Below are positions 16,581-25,991 of a DNA stretch of 64,000 nt, piece by piece. Under the pieces are notes generated by a model. The model was not told the DNA's origin and did not search any database. It worked only from the letters and a program-made list of their open reading frames with translations. The position numbers were made by a program, and so were the translations under genes. Origin of the DNA: Scatomorpha sp964345235 (GTDB taxonomy: Bacteria; Bacillota; Clostridia; Oscillospirales; Oscillospiraceae); assembly GCA_964345235.1 (NCBI GenBank), contig CAYFQE010000006.1:3653-67652 (forward strand), in the 5' to 3' direction. Numbering within the stretch: the first letter of the stretch is position 1; the number at the start of each line of letters is the position of its first letter.

Positions 16581-17849
16581 ATGAAAAAGCTCGGTATTTA
16601 CTTCCATCTGCCATTTTGCGCTTCAAAATGTTCATACTGTGATTTCTACTCTCTAGCAGGTTGCGACAGACTGATGCCCAAGTATCAGGAGGCACTGGTT
16701 GAGCATGTCAGGGAATCATATCCCACGCTCAAGGCCTATGCGATAGACACGGTATATTTTGGCGGAGGTACACCGAGCTATTACGGCGCCGAGAGGATAG
16801 TCGATCTTTTGGGCGAGGTAAAGCGTAGTGGAAAACTCTTAAAAAGTTCGGAAGTTACGATAGAGGTAAACCCCGACAGCGCCCACCCCAAGGGCCTAAA
16901 GCTCTTGCACAAAGAGGGCGTAAACCGCATATCTTTGGGCGCTCAGTCTTCCGATAACGACATACTCAAGCTTATAGGCAGGCGGCACAATTGGACACAG
17001 GTTGAAAATGCCGTCAGAAACGCCAGAAATGCCGGTTTCGACAACATCAGTCTGGATTTGATGTACGGCTTGCCCAGCCAAAGTAAGTCTGACTGGGCAA
17101 AAACCTTGCAAAGAACTCTCGATTTAAGGCCCGAGCACATATCATGCTATGCGCTTCAGCTTGAAGCAGGTACAAAAATGTACCGAGAATACAAAAACTC
17201 GGAAATCCTGCCCACCGACGATGAGCAGGCGGATATGAATCTTTATGCGGTTGATTTTTTAGAGCACTACGGATATAGGCAATACGAGATTTCAAACTTT
17301 GCAATCAAGGGCTTTGAATCTAAGCACAACATGAAATACTGGGACCTCTCGGAATATTTGGGTTTCGGCGCAGGAGCGCACTCAAATATCGGAGGCGCAA
17401 GGTTTTCCTATGTTAAAGATGCCGACAGCTATATAATCGGAGTTTTGAGCGAAACCGAGATAGTGGACGAATACGAAAAAGTCTCGCCTCTGGCGAGAAC
17501 CTCCGAATACATAATGCTCGGTATGCGCACCTCAATGGGTATTTCCGCAGAGGAGTATTTCGGGCTTTACAGGGGAGACTTCACACCCGTAGAGAAACTC
17601 TTAAAAGAATTTGAAACTAAGGGTTGGACATACAAAGAAAATGAACGCTGGCGTTTCAACCCCTCAGGATATTTGATATCCAACACACTGATAAGGGCTC
17701 TTCTGGAGGCTCAGTCCGACAAAAGAGTTGACAGCACACCTTGGATGCGAGAGGCCTTCGACGCGGAGGAAAAAACGGAAATTCCTCCCGGAGACGAAGA
17801 GGTCTTCACCGAACTTTATAAGAAAAAGAAGGCGAGGCACGGTCTATAA
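16581..17849 (+). CDS. hemW: Radical SAM heme chaperone HemW
   Basis: HemW/HemN-like radical SAM protein (422 aa). The [4Fe-4S] cluster motif CxxxCxxC is at Cys13, Cys17 and Cys20 (FCASKCSYCDFYS). YFGGGTPS, EVNPD and RISLGAQS are SAM-binding motifs, and the C-terminal HemN domain includes YEISNFA and GFGAGAHS. It lacks the extended N terminus of true oxygen-independent coproporphyrinogen oxidase, which favours HemW, a heme-trafficking protein. Start ATG 16581 follows GGAGAAATAG. Confidence 0.9.
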   Translation: MKKLGIYFHLPFCASKCSYCDFYSLAGCDRLMPKYQEALVEHVRESYPTLKAYAIDTVYFGGGTPSYYGAERIVDLLGEVKRSGKLLKSSEVTIEVNPDSAHPKGLKLLHKEGVNRISLGAQSSDNDILKLIGRRHNWTQVENAVRNARNAGFDNISLDLMYGLPSQSKSDWAKTLQRTLDLRPEHISCYALQLEAGTKMYREYKNSEILPTDDEQADMNLYAVDFLEHYGYRQYEISNFAIKGFESKHNMKYWDLSEYLGFGAGAHSNIGGARFSYVKDADSYIIGVLSETEIVDEYEKVSPLARTSEYIMLGMRTSMGISAEEYFGLYRGDFTPVEKLLKEFETKGWTYKENERWRFNPSGYLISNTLIRALLEAQSDKRVDSTPWMREAFDAEEKTEIPPGDEEVFTELYKKKKARHGL

Positions 17850-19877
17850 ATGGATCTACATGAAAAGAAAGAAGAAATCATAGAATCGGTTGATGTTGAA
17901 AGCAAAGACACATCAAACGCCGAGCTCGAGTTTTCGGAAGAGGATTTCGAAGAAGAGCAAACCCTCGCCGAGGATAGCGGAGAGGCTAACGGCGAAACGG
18001 TTGAATCCGAGTCTTCGGCAGACAGCGATTCCGAGCAAGCTGAAGATGCTTCGGAAGAGTGTGCGGAAGAAAGCTCCGATGAAACTGCGGACGATGGCGA
18101 AGAATCTCAAGCGGAGGAACAGGAAACGCCCGAAGCGTCGGCTGACGAGCAGGAAAGACCCGAAGAATCCGTAAGCGAAAAGCTCCATGCGGAAGAAAAA
18201 GAAGAAAGCAAAGAAGAGCCTGAATCAGAAACTGACAGCAAGACTGAAGAAAAGCCGAAGAAGCCTAAGAACAGGCTTTTGGTTTGGACGATTTCGATAG
18301 CGATTGTTTTAGTTTTGCTTGTCGGCGCTTTTATAGGCGCAGGCATATATGCCTCAAAGCTTAATACAATTTTCCAAAATGTAATTGTTGAGGGTGAGGA
18401 CCTTTCGGGGCTCACATATGAGCAGGCTTTGCAGCAGCTTGACAAAGCGGGGAGAAACAAAAATCAAAAAGACAGCAAGGTTACAATCCTGCTGCCCTTA
18501 AATCGCAAGATTGTTGTATATGCTCACAGAGTGGATGCGAATATAAACTCGAAGAAGATAGCCGATGCAGCCTTTTCATATGGACGCTCAGGCAATATTT
18601 TTAAAAATTCGTTTGCTTTCATAAGAGCATTTTTCGGAGATGTAAATATTCAAGTCGATTCAAGCGCTGACAGAGAAAAAGTAGAAAACATAATCGGCAA
18701 AAAAATAGACGATTTGATTGCCGTTTTAACAGGCTCCGGTATGGAGATAACCGAAGACAGCATCCTCCTTGTAAAGGGAGCGAAGAATGTCGAGGTGGAT
18801 AAGGACGCTATAATCGAAGAGGTCCGAAGACGATTTAAAGATCGTGAATACGGCGATTTCAGATATGAGCCGAAAATAGAGGGTACTGTTGAATTCGATG
18901 AGAATGCTCTTCACGAAAGCATATATGCCGAGGTCAAAGAGGCCAGGTACGACAAAGAAACGCATGAGATTGTGCCCGAAACGGTCGGCTACGATTTCGA
19001 CAAGGCTGTAGCCAGAAAACTGTGGGATAAGGCGGAACCCGGAAGCACAATCAAAGTGCCGCTCACGGTGACAAGACCTAAACTCACGGCAAAAGAAATC
19101 GAAGGCATGCTCTACAGAGATGTTCTCGGAGAGAGCATAACATCATTTGCCGGCTCCACACCCAACAGAATAAACAATATTCAGCTTGCCTGTAAGGCTT
19201 TAGACGGCAAGATATTACAGCCGGGAGAAACTTTTTCATACAACGATGCACTCGGACCGCGGACACCCGAAAGAGGCTATAAAACTGCCGCCATTTATGA
19301 CGGCGGCGAGGTGGTTCAGGGCTTCGGAGGCGGAATCTGTCAGATTTCCTCAAGTCTTTACACCTGCGTTTTATATGCCGACCTTCAAGTTGACGAGCGC
19401 GAATGCCACTATTTCAGAGTGGGGTATCTGCCGCCGGCGCAAGATGCCACCGTAAGCTGGGGGCACCCGGATTTTAAGTTTACAAACAATACGGACTATC
19501 CGATAAGAATATCGGCGGAAGCAGACACCAAAACCAATAAAGCGACGCTCAGGATTTACGGAACTAACTTGGATGGCGGATATATAGAACTTATAAGCAC
19601 CACATGGCTTATATATAACGATCCCGAATATCCCGAAGTTGCGACAGGCATGGGTGCAGCGCTTTATAAAAAATACTTTGACAAAGACGGCAATCTTACC
19701 AATACGGTAAAAGGCTCGCGAAGCATATATCATTTCCATAAAGAGGATATAAAATATCCCGAAAAAACACCGGAACCTTCAACACCGCCGACAACGCCGC
19801 CGACAACGCCGCCGACACCTACGCCGACACCTACGCCTACACCCACGCCTACACCAACGCCGACACCCACACCGTAA
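17850..19877 (+). CDS. VanW-family protein with acidic cytoplasmic tail and Thr-Pro repeat
   Basis: Membrane-anchored extracytoplasmic protein (675 aa). Residues 1-140 are extremely acidic (Glu/Asp/Ser-rich) and presumably cytoplasmic. One transmembrane helix follows at about 144-168 (LLVWTISIAIVLVLLVGAFI), after a Lys-rich stop. Two regions that look like peptidoglycan-binding domain 4 span about 175-420. The VanW domain follows at about 440-570 (TPNRINNIQLACKALDG, PGETFSYNDALGPRT, GGGICQISSSLYT). The C terminus is a repeat of Thr-Pro pairs. The ATG directly follows the hemW stop. VanW proteins are widespread in Gram-positives and accompany some vancomycin clusters, but their biochemical role is unsettled; no other van gene is present. 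Confidence 0.85.
   Translation: MDLHEKKEEIIESVDVESKDTSNAELEFSEEDFEEEQTLAEDSGEANGETVESESSADSDSEQAEDASEECAEESSDETADDGEESQAEEQETPEASADEQERPEESVSEKLHAEEKEESKEEPESETDSKTEEKPKKPKNRLLVWTISIAIVLVLLVGAFIGAGIYASKLNTIFQNVIVEGEDLSGLTYEQALQQLDKAGRNKNQKDSKVTILLPLNRKIVVYAHRVDANINSKKIADAAFSYGRSGNIFKNSFAFIRAFFGDVNIQVDSSADREKVENIIGKKIDDLIAVLTGSGMEITEDSILLVKGAKNVEVDKDAIIEEVRRRFKDREYGDFRYEPKIEGTVEFDENALHESIYAEVKEARYDKETHEIVPETVGYDFDKAVARKLWDKAEPGSTIKVPLTVTRPKLTAKEIEGMLYRDVLGESITSFAGSTPNRINNIQLACKALDGKILQPGETFSYNDALGPRTPERGYKTAAIYDGGEVVQGFGGGICQISSSLYTCVLYADLQVDERECHYFRVGYLPPAQDATVSWGHPDFKFTNNTDYPIRISAEADTKTNKATLRIYGTNLDGGYIELISTTWLIYNDPEYPEVATGMGAALYKKYFDKDGNLTNTVKGSRSIYHFHKEDIKYPEKTPEPSTPPTTPPTTPPTPTPTPTPTPTPTPTPTPTP
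19766..19875 (+). repeat. Thr-Pro coding repeat at the end of the VanW gene
   Basis: Tandem CCGACA/ACGCCG-type hexamers encode alternating Thr-Pro up to the stop codon. Such tracts are prone to length change by slippage and probably form a stiff wall-spanning stalk. Confidence 0.8.
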
Positions 19878-19917
19878 GCAAACCAAAGTGTAAAACGAAG
19901 TACTAAGGAGAATTTAA

Positions 19918-21885
19918 ATGAAAGAAAAAAAGACATTTTACATCACAACGCCTATCTACTATCCTTCGGATAAATTGCACATAGGACACAGCTATTGCAC
20001 CGTCGCTAGTGACACAATAGCGAGGTATAAGCGAATGTGCGGATATGATGTGATGTTTCTCACCGGTACCGATGAACACGGCCAAAAAATAGAGGAAACT
20101 GCAAAAAAAGCGGGGTTTTCTCCTCGCGAATTTGTTGACAGAATTGTTGAGGGTCCGCGCGGTGTCAAAGATCTCTGGAAACTCATGAACATATCAAACG
20201 ATAGGTTTATAAGAACAACCGATGACTATCATGTTAAGGCAGTACAGCGCATCTTTAAAAAGATGTACGACAATGGTGACATTTATAAAAGTGTCTATAA
20301 GGGCGCTTACTGCAAGCCCTGCGAGAGTTTTTGGACAGACAGTCAGCTTAAAGAGGGAAAGTGTCCCGATTGCGGCAGGGAAGTCCACTATTCCGAAGAG
20401 GAAGCATACTTTTTCCGCCTTTCCAAATATGCCGAAAAAATACGCGAGCTTCTTCTAAGCGGAGAGTTCTTGGAGCCTGCTTCCAGAGTGAACGAGATGA
20501 TAAAGAATTTCATCGATCCGGGCCTGGAGGACCTCTGTGTTTCGAGAACGAGCTTCAGCTGGGGTGTCCCCGTTGATTTCGACCCGGGACATGTTGTCTA
20601 TGTTTGGGTAGATGCGCTTTTCAACTATATGACTGCTTTGGGATATATGAACGAAAGCAGAGACGGACTCGAAAAGTATTGGCCTGTCGATGTGCACATG
20701 GTCGGCAAGGAAATAGTGCGATTCCACTCTATTATCTGGCCTGCAATGCTTATGAGCGTGGGTGAGCCGCTGCCCAAAAAGGTTTTCGGCCACGGTTGGC
20801 TGCTCATAGACGGCGGCAAGATGTCCAAATCTAAGCACAATGTTGTAGACCCCTATGTGCTTTCAGAGAGATACGGCGTTGATTCAATAAGATACTTCCT
20901 TATGCGCGACTTCCAGTTGGGACAAGACGGAAACTATACAAATGAGCTGCTCATTTCGAGAATCAATTCCGATCTGGCCAACGATTTCGGAAATCTTCTT
21001 TCCCGCACTGTCGCCATGGTCGAAAAATACTTCGGCGGAAAACTTCCGATAGAGAGGGAAGAAGATAAGAAAAAAGACTCCGAAATAATCGCCCTTGCCT
21101 CCTCTCTCAGAGAGAGATATTCTGTGCACATGGATAAGATGGAGACTCAGGCGGCACTGCAACTTGTCATGTCTTTAATATCCAGAGCAAATAAATACAT
21201 AGACGAAACGGCTCCTTGGATTCTCGCAAAGGACGAGAGCAAGAGGGCAAGACTTGCAACGGTTCTGTATAATCTTCTCGAATGCCTTAGAATAAGCGGA
21301 AAGCTTTTAAGTCCGGTTATGCCCGAAACCTCCGATAAGCTTATGGAGCAAATAGGTGCCAACAAGGATGAAACAAGTTGGGAAAAAATAGGAATTTGGG
21401 GAAGCTTAAGAGCAGATGTCGAGGTTAAGAGGGGAGAGGCGCTTTTCCCGAGACTCGATATGGAAGCAGAGCTTCAAGCGCTCGACAATCTCGATGAGCT
21501 AAATACGCCTCAAGCGCCTAAGGTGGAGCTCGAACCTATGATAGAGGAGAATGTCGATTTCGATACATTCCAAAAATCCGACTACAGGGTTGTAAAAGTC
21601 ATAGCCTGTGAGGAAGTGCCTAAGAGCAAGAAGCTTTTAAAGTTCACACTAAACGACGGTAGCGGCCGAGAGAGACAGATTCTCTCCGGAATAAAGGAAT
21701 TTTACAAGGCAGAGGAGCTTGTGGGCAAAACGCTGGTTGCTATCTGCAATTTGGAGCCGAGAAAAATTATGGGCTTAGAATCGAACGGAATGCTCATCTC
21801 GGCTGTATGCACAAAGGACGGCAAGGAGGAGCTGAGTCTTCTCATACTCGATGACAAGATAGAAGCAGGAGCAAAGCTCTGCTAA
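19918..21885 (+). CDS. metG: Methionyl-tRNA synthetase
   Basis: Class I aminoacyl-tRNA synthetase for Met (655 aa). The HIGH motif is at residues 21-24 (LHIGHSY), KMSKS at about 300-304, and a single zinc knuckle is at about 125-145 (CKPCESF and CPDCGREV). The C-terminal ~105 residues form the EMAP-like tRNA-binding domain (VDFDTFQKSDYRVVKV, NLEPRKIMGLESNGM), used for dimerisation and tRNA binding. Start ATG 19918 follows AAGGAG. No T-box was seen; the gene sits 40 bp after the VanW gene. Confidence 0.97.
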   Translation: MKEKKTFYITTPIYYPSDKLHIGHSYCTVASDTIARYKRMCGYDVMFLTGTDEHGQKIEETAKKAGFSPREFVDRIVEGPRGVKDLWKLMNISNDRFIRTTDDYHVKAVQRIFKKMYDNGDIYKSVYKGAYCKPCESFWTDSQLKEGKCPDCGREVHYSEEEAYFFRLSKYAEKIRELLLSGEFLEPASRVNEMIKNFIDPGLEDLCVSRTSFSWGVPVDFDPGHVVYVWVDALFNYMTALGYMNESRDGLEKYWPVDVHMVGKEIVRFHSIIWPAMLMSVGEPLPKKVFGHGWLLIDGGKMSKSKHNVVDPYVLSERYGVDSIRYFLMRDFQLGQDGNYTNELLISRINSDLANDFGNLLSRTVAMVEKYFGGKLPIEREEDKKKDSEIIALASSLRERYSVHMDKMETQAALQLVMSLISRANKYIDETAPWILAKDESKRARLATVLYNLLECLRISGKLLSPVMPETSDKLMEQIGANKDETSWEKIGIWGSLRADVEVKRGEALFPRLDMEAELQALDNLDELNTPQAPKVELEPMIEENVDFDTFQKSDYRVVKVIACEEVPKSKKLLKFTLNDGSGRERQILSGIKEFYKAEELVGKTLVAICNLEPRKIMGLESNGMLISAVCTKDGKEELSLLILDDKIEAGAKLC

Positions 21886-21900
21886 AAAAAGGAGCAAGTT

Positions 21901-22326
21901 GTGGAATACAAGAGATTTAATGAAAAGGTAATAGTAAGGCTCGATCCGGGCGACGAACTTATGTCCTCGCTTTTGAAGATAGCCGAAAAAGAGAACATTC
22001 TGTTTGCCAATGTTTCAGGTATCGGAGCCAGCAACGATGTGGTTCTCGGGATCTACGATGTCGAGGAAAAGCAGTATTATAAAAACAGATTTAACGACAG
22101 AAACTATGAGATAGTCTCTCTTATGGGCAACATAAACAGAATGAACGGTGAGCCGTACATTCATGTGCATGCGGTAATCGGAAGTCCGCGCAGTTCGCGT
22201 TGCGAAGGAGGACACCTCAACGAGGCGGTTATAAGTGTCACAGCTGAGATAGTATTAGATATTATAGAGGCGGAAATAGACAGAAAATTCTCCGAAAAAA
22301 TCGGACTTAACATCTTTAAATTTTAA
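21901..22326 (+). CDS. PPC-domain protein (DUF296), possible DNA-binding protein
   Basis: Single PPC (plant and prokaryote conserved, DUF296) domain protein (141 aa). Typical features are VIVRLDPGDELMSSLLKIAE at the start, VSGIGASNDVVLGIYD, a metal/trimer-core motif with histidines (PYIHVHAVIG) and GGHLNEAVISVTAEI near the end. In plants this domain lies in AT-hook proteins. Bacterial stand-alone versions are often annotated as DNA-binding, but experimental roles are scarce. GTG start at 21901 with AAAGGAGC upstream, 15 bp after metG, so likely co-transcribed. Confidence 0.85.
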   Translation: MEYKRFNEKVIVRLDPGDELMSSLLKIAEKENILFANVSGIGASNDVVLGIYDVEEKQYYKNRFNDRNYEIVSLMGNINRMNGEPYIHVHAVIGSPRSSRCEGGHLNEAVISVTAEIVLDIIEAEIDRKFSEKIGLNIFKF

Positions 22327-22327
22327 A

Positions 22328-22344
22328 TTAAGACACTGTCTTAA
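22328..22344. promoter_or_regulatory. Inverted repeat upstream of the TIR-LRR gene
   Basis: TTAAGACA-C-TGTCTTAA is a perfect 8+1+8 palindrome between the PPC gene and the TIR gene, about 45 bp before the TIR start. There is no U run, so it is not a canonical terminator. It could be an operator for the TIR gene. Confidence 0.4.
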
Positions 22345-22390
22345 AAAGAGGACTTTTCAGTTTTCAAAAGATTGAAGAGAGGTATCATAA

Positions 22391-24016
22391 ATGAATTTGT
22401 TCAAACCCTACGAGGGTGAAAAACCATATATCTTTGTGAGCTATGCTCACAGGGATTCGGGGGAAGTAATTCCCATTTTAAATAAACTGAACGAGCTCGG
22501 ATTTAGAATTTGGTACGATGAAGGTTTGGAGTTGGGATGCATGTGGACTGAGTCTGTTGCATCCCACCTTAAAGATTCCGAGCTTATGCTCAGCTTCATC
22601 TCAGAATCCTATATGGATTCCGAAAACTGCAAGCGAGAGATGAACTATGCTGTCGGTATGAACAAAAAAATCATAAATGTATTCCTCCAAGATACGGAAA
22701 TGACCCCGGGTATGGAGCTTCAAATCGGCGGAATCTGGGCGCTTATGAAGTTTAGCTTCGATGATGATGAAAAGTTTATGCAAAAGCTTTTATCGGCTCC
22801 GATGCTTTACTCTGTCAATCTGGGCGCGATATCCTCGGAGGGCGTTTCCGGGACTGCGCCTTTAAACCTCGAAGAAACAGAGGTTGACAAGACCGATATG
22901 ATAGCGGAAATTCCGGAGATTAATATTCCAAACAGGGATGAGAGCTCAAACAATAGCAGGGATGAGAATAAAAAAAAGGTGAAAAACTGGTCAAAAATCA
23001 TTGTTTCGTCTTTGCTGGTTCTCTCATTAATAGCCACTATTGTCCTCCTTGCTGTTGGCAACCACACGGGATTTAATCAGCGCTTCATAAAGAGCTTTAT
23101 TCCTAAAACATTTAAGATCGAGCAGCTGGACAACGGACTTAAACTTAATATAGAAAACAATATACTCAGAAATATAGCAGTTGAATATACGAAAAAACCC
23201 TTTGACGAAATCACGGTAGGCGACCTTAGAGGACTCACTGAACTCTATATCTGCGGCGATAAGTATAGCTTTAAAGATGAGTTTAATAAAATCAAAATAA
23301 TGGAAGGTGAAACGGCAGCCAAAACAAAAGCGGGCGAGTCTGAAGTTGTTGAAGTCTCCAGAGGCAGTATTGAGAACTTGGAAGAGCTTAAACACTTCCC
23401 CGACCTTAAAAAACTTCAGCTTTGCTTTCAAAGTATAAAAACACTCGAAAACTCGGCGCCGTGCTCGATAGAAATATTAGATTTGAGGTATAATAAACTC
23501 GAAAACCTTAAAGGTATTGAAAACTTTAAAGAGCTCAGAGTTCTAAAAGCCGATGATAATAAGCTTAAGGATATATCCGATATAGGTGACCTCTATTATG
23601 TCGAAGAGATTTACCTCAAAAACAACTACATTACAAGCTTTTATGACTTAAAGAAGTTGCCGATATTAAAGAAGTTTTCAGTATCCGGCATAAGCAGCGA
23701 GAGTTTAAGGCCGCTGTTTTATTCCGAAAACCTTGAAGAGCTCGAGCTTACAGCTTGTAAGCTTATGGAAGACTTTTTTGATAAGATTGATGTGGATAAG
23801 CTGGTAAAGCTTAAGCTTATTGATTGTACAATAAACGGCTTTGATGAAATTGAAAAAACAAGCCTGGTCGAGCTTTGGCTAATTGATCCTTTGGGACATT
23901 TCAATCCTTACATGCTTTCCTCCGTTAAGACACTTGCATTTTTATATGTCGATGAGGAGACGGCAAAGAACTTCAACAACAATATGGGATTTCAAGTTAT
24001 AGTTTATACAGAATAA
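22391..24016 (+). CDS. TIR domain - transmembrane - leucine-rich repeat protein
   Basis: Single-pass membrane protein (541 aa). Residues 13-138 form a TIR domain: YIFVSYAHRD at the start, FRIWYDEGLELGCMW (BB-loop region), and SESYMDSENCKREMNYA, in which Glu83 three residues after Cys80 sits where TIR NADases have the catalytic Glu. A polar linker ends in DENKKKVKNW, followed by one transmembrane helix (about 203-223). The remainder faces outside by the positive-inside rule. It ends in about nine degenerate internalin-type leucine-rich repeats (about 328-535, for example LEILDLRYNKLENLKGIENF). ATG 22391 follows GAGAGGTATC. The neighbours are housekeeping genes, with no defence genes adjacent. 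Sensor or signalling function is inferred. Confidence 0.85.
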   Translation: MNLFKPYEGEKPYIFVSYAHRDSGEVIPILNKLNELGFRIWYDEGLELGCMWTESVASHLKDSELMLSFISESYMDSENCKREMNYAVGMNKKIINVFLQDTEMTPGMELQIGGIWALMKFSFDDDEKFMQKLLSAPMLYSVNLGAISSEGVSGTAPLNLEETEVDKTDMIAEIPEINIPNRDESSNNSRDENKKKVKNWSKIIVSSLLVLSLIATIVLLAVGNHTGFNQRFIKSFIPKTFKIEQLDNGLKLNIENNILRNIAVEYTKKPFDEITVGDLRGLTELYICGDKYSFKDEFNKIKIMEGETAAKTKAGESEVVEVSRGSIENLEELKHFPDLKKLQLCFQSIKTLENSAPCSIEILDLRYNKLENLKGIENFKELRVLKADDNKLKDISDIGDLYYVEEIYLKNNYITSFYDLKKLPILKKFSVSGISSESLRPLFYSENLEELELTACKLMEDFFDKIDVDKLVKLKLIDCTINGFDEIEKTSLVELWLIDPLGHFNPYMLSSVKTLAFLYVDEETAKNFNNNMGFQVIVYTE

Positions 24017-24031
24017 AGAGGGATAGGTATT

Positions 24032-25048
24032 ATGAGAGTACTCGTAACCGGAGGAGCGGGTTATATAGGCAGTCATACGGTCGTAGAGCTCTGCGAGGCG
24101 GGCTTTGATGTCACTGTTGTAGATAATTTCGTAAACTCCAAACCGGAGGCAGTAAGGCGCACACAGCTACTCTGCGATAGGCCTGTCGATTTCATCTACT
24201 GCGACCTCAGAGACCCCAAAGCAACCGACAATATATTTAAAAGCAGAAAGATAGATGCCGTAATTCATTTTGCGGCTTTAAAGGCTGTCGGGGAATCGGT
24301 TAGAATGCCTTTGCAATACTACGAAAATAACTTGTATTCTTCGATAAACATTTTGCTTTCAATGCAACGCCATAAAGTTTCAAAAATGGTGTTCAGCTCC
24401 AGCGCAACGGTTTACGGCATTCCCGATGCTCTGCCTATAAGGGAGGATTTTCCGGTTAAAACCACAAACCCCTATGGAGCGACAAAGCTCATGATAGAAG
24501 ACATCATGCGCGATGCCGCATTTGCCGACAAGAGCTTGAGCTTTTCTCTGCTCAGATACTTCAATCCCATAGGCGCGCATCCCTCAGGGCTAATAGGTGA
24601 AGACCCGAACGGCATACCCAACAATCTTTTCCCCTATGTTGCAAAGGTAGCGGTGGGAAAACTTCCGAAAATAAATGTATATGGAAACGACTACAACACA
24701 GCCGACGGTACGGGAGTCAGAGATTATATCCATGTTGTCGATCTCGCCAAGGGTCACATATCCGCGCTTAAACAGATATTAGATACTGAGGGAGTGTTCA
24801 CATATAACCTCGGCACAGGAAAGGGCCACTCGGTTTTAGAACTGATAGCGGCTTTCGAAAAGGCCTGCGGCTTTTCTCTTCCTTATGAAATAGTGGGCAG
24901 AAGAGCGGGAGATGCCGACTCGTGCTATGCCGATGCCACGAAGGCGGCGGAAGAGCTTGGGTGGAGAGCTGAGCTGACACTTGAGGACATGTGTCGTGAC
25001 GGCTGGAATTTCCAACAAAAAAATCCGGACGGATATCCGGAAGATTGA
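24032..25048 (+). CDS. galE: UDP-glucose 4-epimerase
   Basis: NAD-dependent UDP-glucose/UDP-galactose epimerase (338 aa), extended short-chain dehydrogenase fold. N-terminal GGAGYIGSH binds NAD. SSATVYG carries the catalytic Ser, YGATKLM the Tyr-x3-Lys pair, and RYFNPIGAHPSG, TADGTGVRDYIHVVDLAKGH and YNLGTGKGHSV are GalE signatures. It leads a three-gene set (galE, sugar nucleotidyltransferase, glycosyltransferase) with 10-bp spacing and then an overlap, so UDP-sugars probably feed the glycosyltransferase. Confidence 0.96.
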   Translation: MRVLVTGGAGYIGSHTVVELCEAGFDVTVVDNFVNSKPEAVRRTQLLCDRPVDFIYCDLRDPKATDNIFKSRKIDAVIHFAALKAVGESVRMPLQYYENNLYSSINILLSMQRHKVSKMVFSSSATVYGIPDALPIREDFPVKTTNPYGATKLMIEDIMRDAAFADKSLSFSLLRYFNPIGAHPSGLIGEDPNGIPNNLFPYVAKVAVGKLPKINVYGNDYNTADGTGVRDYIHVVDLAKGHISALKQILDTEGVFTYNLGTGKGHSVLELIAAFEKACGFSLPYEIVGRRAGDADSCYADATKAAEELGWRAELTLEDMCRDGWNFQQKNPDGYPED

Positions 25049-25058
25049 GGAGAAAAAT

Positions 25059-25991
25059 ATGAAGGGACCAACACTTGTGATTTTAGCTGCCGGAATGGGC
25101 AGTAGGTACGGAGGACTAAAACAGCTCGATCCCGTCGGAGTCGGCGGAGAGATTATAATGGACTTCTCTGTATACGATGCCATAAGGACGGGTTTTTCCA
25201 AGGTCGTATTCCTAATAAGAAAAAGCATGGAGCAGGAATTTCGCGAGAGGATTCTGCCGGGCGTAGAGGATAAAATAGAATGCGCTCTTGCATTTCAGGA
25301 AATGGATGCGTTTTTGCCCGAGGGCTTCAAAATCCCCGAAGAGAGAACAAAACCCTGGGGCACGGCTCACGCTTTACTCTGTTGCCGTGAAGAGATAAAC
25401 GGACCTTTTGCAATGATTAATGCCGATGATTTTTATGGGGAGCAAGCCTTTAGAGAAATCAAAAATGCATTGGACAGAATGGACATAAATAAAAGTCCAA
25501 TGGAGTTTTTCATGGTAGGCTATCTTCTCGGCAACACGGTTACCGACAAGGGCAAGGTTGCCAGAGGTGTTTGTGTGCGCAACGGAAAGTTTTTACAGAG
25601 CATAGTCGAGCGCACCTACATAGTCAAAACACCGCAAGGGCCTGCCTACAGTACCGATGGGGGCAAAACCCTAATTCACCTCAGTGAAGACAATCTTGTT
25701 TCAATGAATTTCTGGGGCTTCGGACCAAGATTTTTAGACGAGATAGAAAAACGAATGCCCGCATTTTTCAACGAAACCATAGCTCAAACGCCGAACGAGG
25801 AGTTCTATGTGCCGACTTTGGTGGGCGAACTTTTAAAAGAAAAACTCTGCACGGTCGAGGTGCTCGAAACTCACGATAAGTGGTATGGGGTTACATATAG
25901 AGAAGATAAACCTGGAGTCGAGGCCGGCATAAAGGCTCTCGCAGACTCCGGAAAATATCCCGATAAGCTCTGGGGGAGCAGGAATGGCTGA
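25059..25991 (+). CDS. Sugar-phosphate nucleotidyltransferase family protein
   Basis: Nucleotidyltransferase-fold protein (310 aa). The N terminus has the NTP-binding loop LAAGMGSRYGGLKQLDPVG, and INADDFYG carries a metal-binding Asp. GTAHALLCCREEI and YGVTYREDKPGVEAGIKAL near the end are typical of a clostridial family annotated as nucleotidyltransferase or NTP transferase. The substrate is not clear. Between galE and a glycosyltransferase, making an activated sugar is likely. Start ATG 25059 follows GAGGAG and lies 10 bp after galE; the frame is open further upstream but inside galE. Confidence 0.85.
   Translation: MKGPTLVILAAGMGSRYGGLKQLDPVGVGGEIIMDFSVYDAIRTGFSKVVFLIRKSMEQEFRERILPGVEDKIECALAFQEMDAFLPEGFKIPEERTKPWGTAHALLCCREEINGPFAMINADDFYGEQAFREIKNALDRMDINKSPMEFFMVGYLLGNTVTDKGKVARGVCVRNGKFLQSIVERTYIVKTPQGPAYSTDGGKTLIHLSEDNLVSMNFWGFGPRFLDEIEKRMPAFFNETIAQTPNEEFYVPTLVGELLKEKLCTVEVLETHDKWYGVTYREDKPGVEAGIKALADSGKYPDKLWGSRNG

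Noticed and set aside
17850..19877. Vancomycin resistance locus
   Set aside because: Only a VanW-domain protein is present; there is no vanHAX, vanRS or vanY-like gene nearby, and VanW domains are common in Gram-positives.
22391..24016. Multi-gene phage-defence island around the TIR protein
   Set aside because: The neighbours (metG, PPC protein, galE, nucleotidyltransferase) are housekeeping genes; no nuclease, Thoeris partner, integrase or tRNA site was found.
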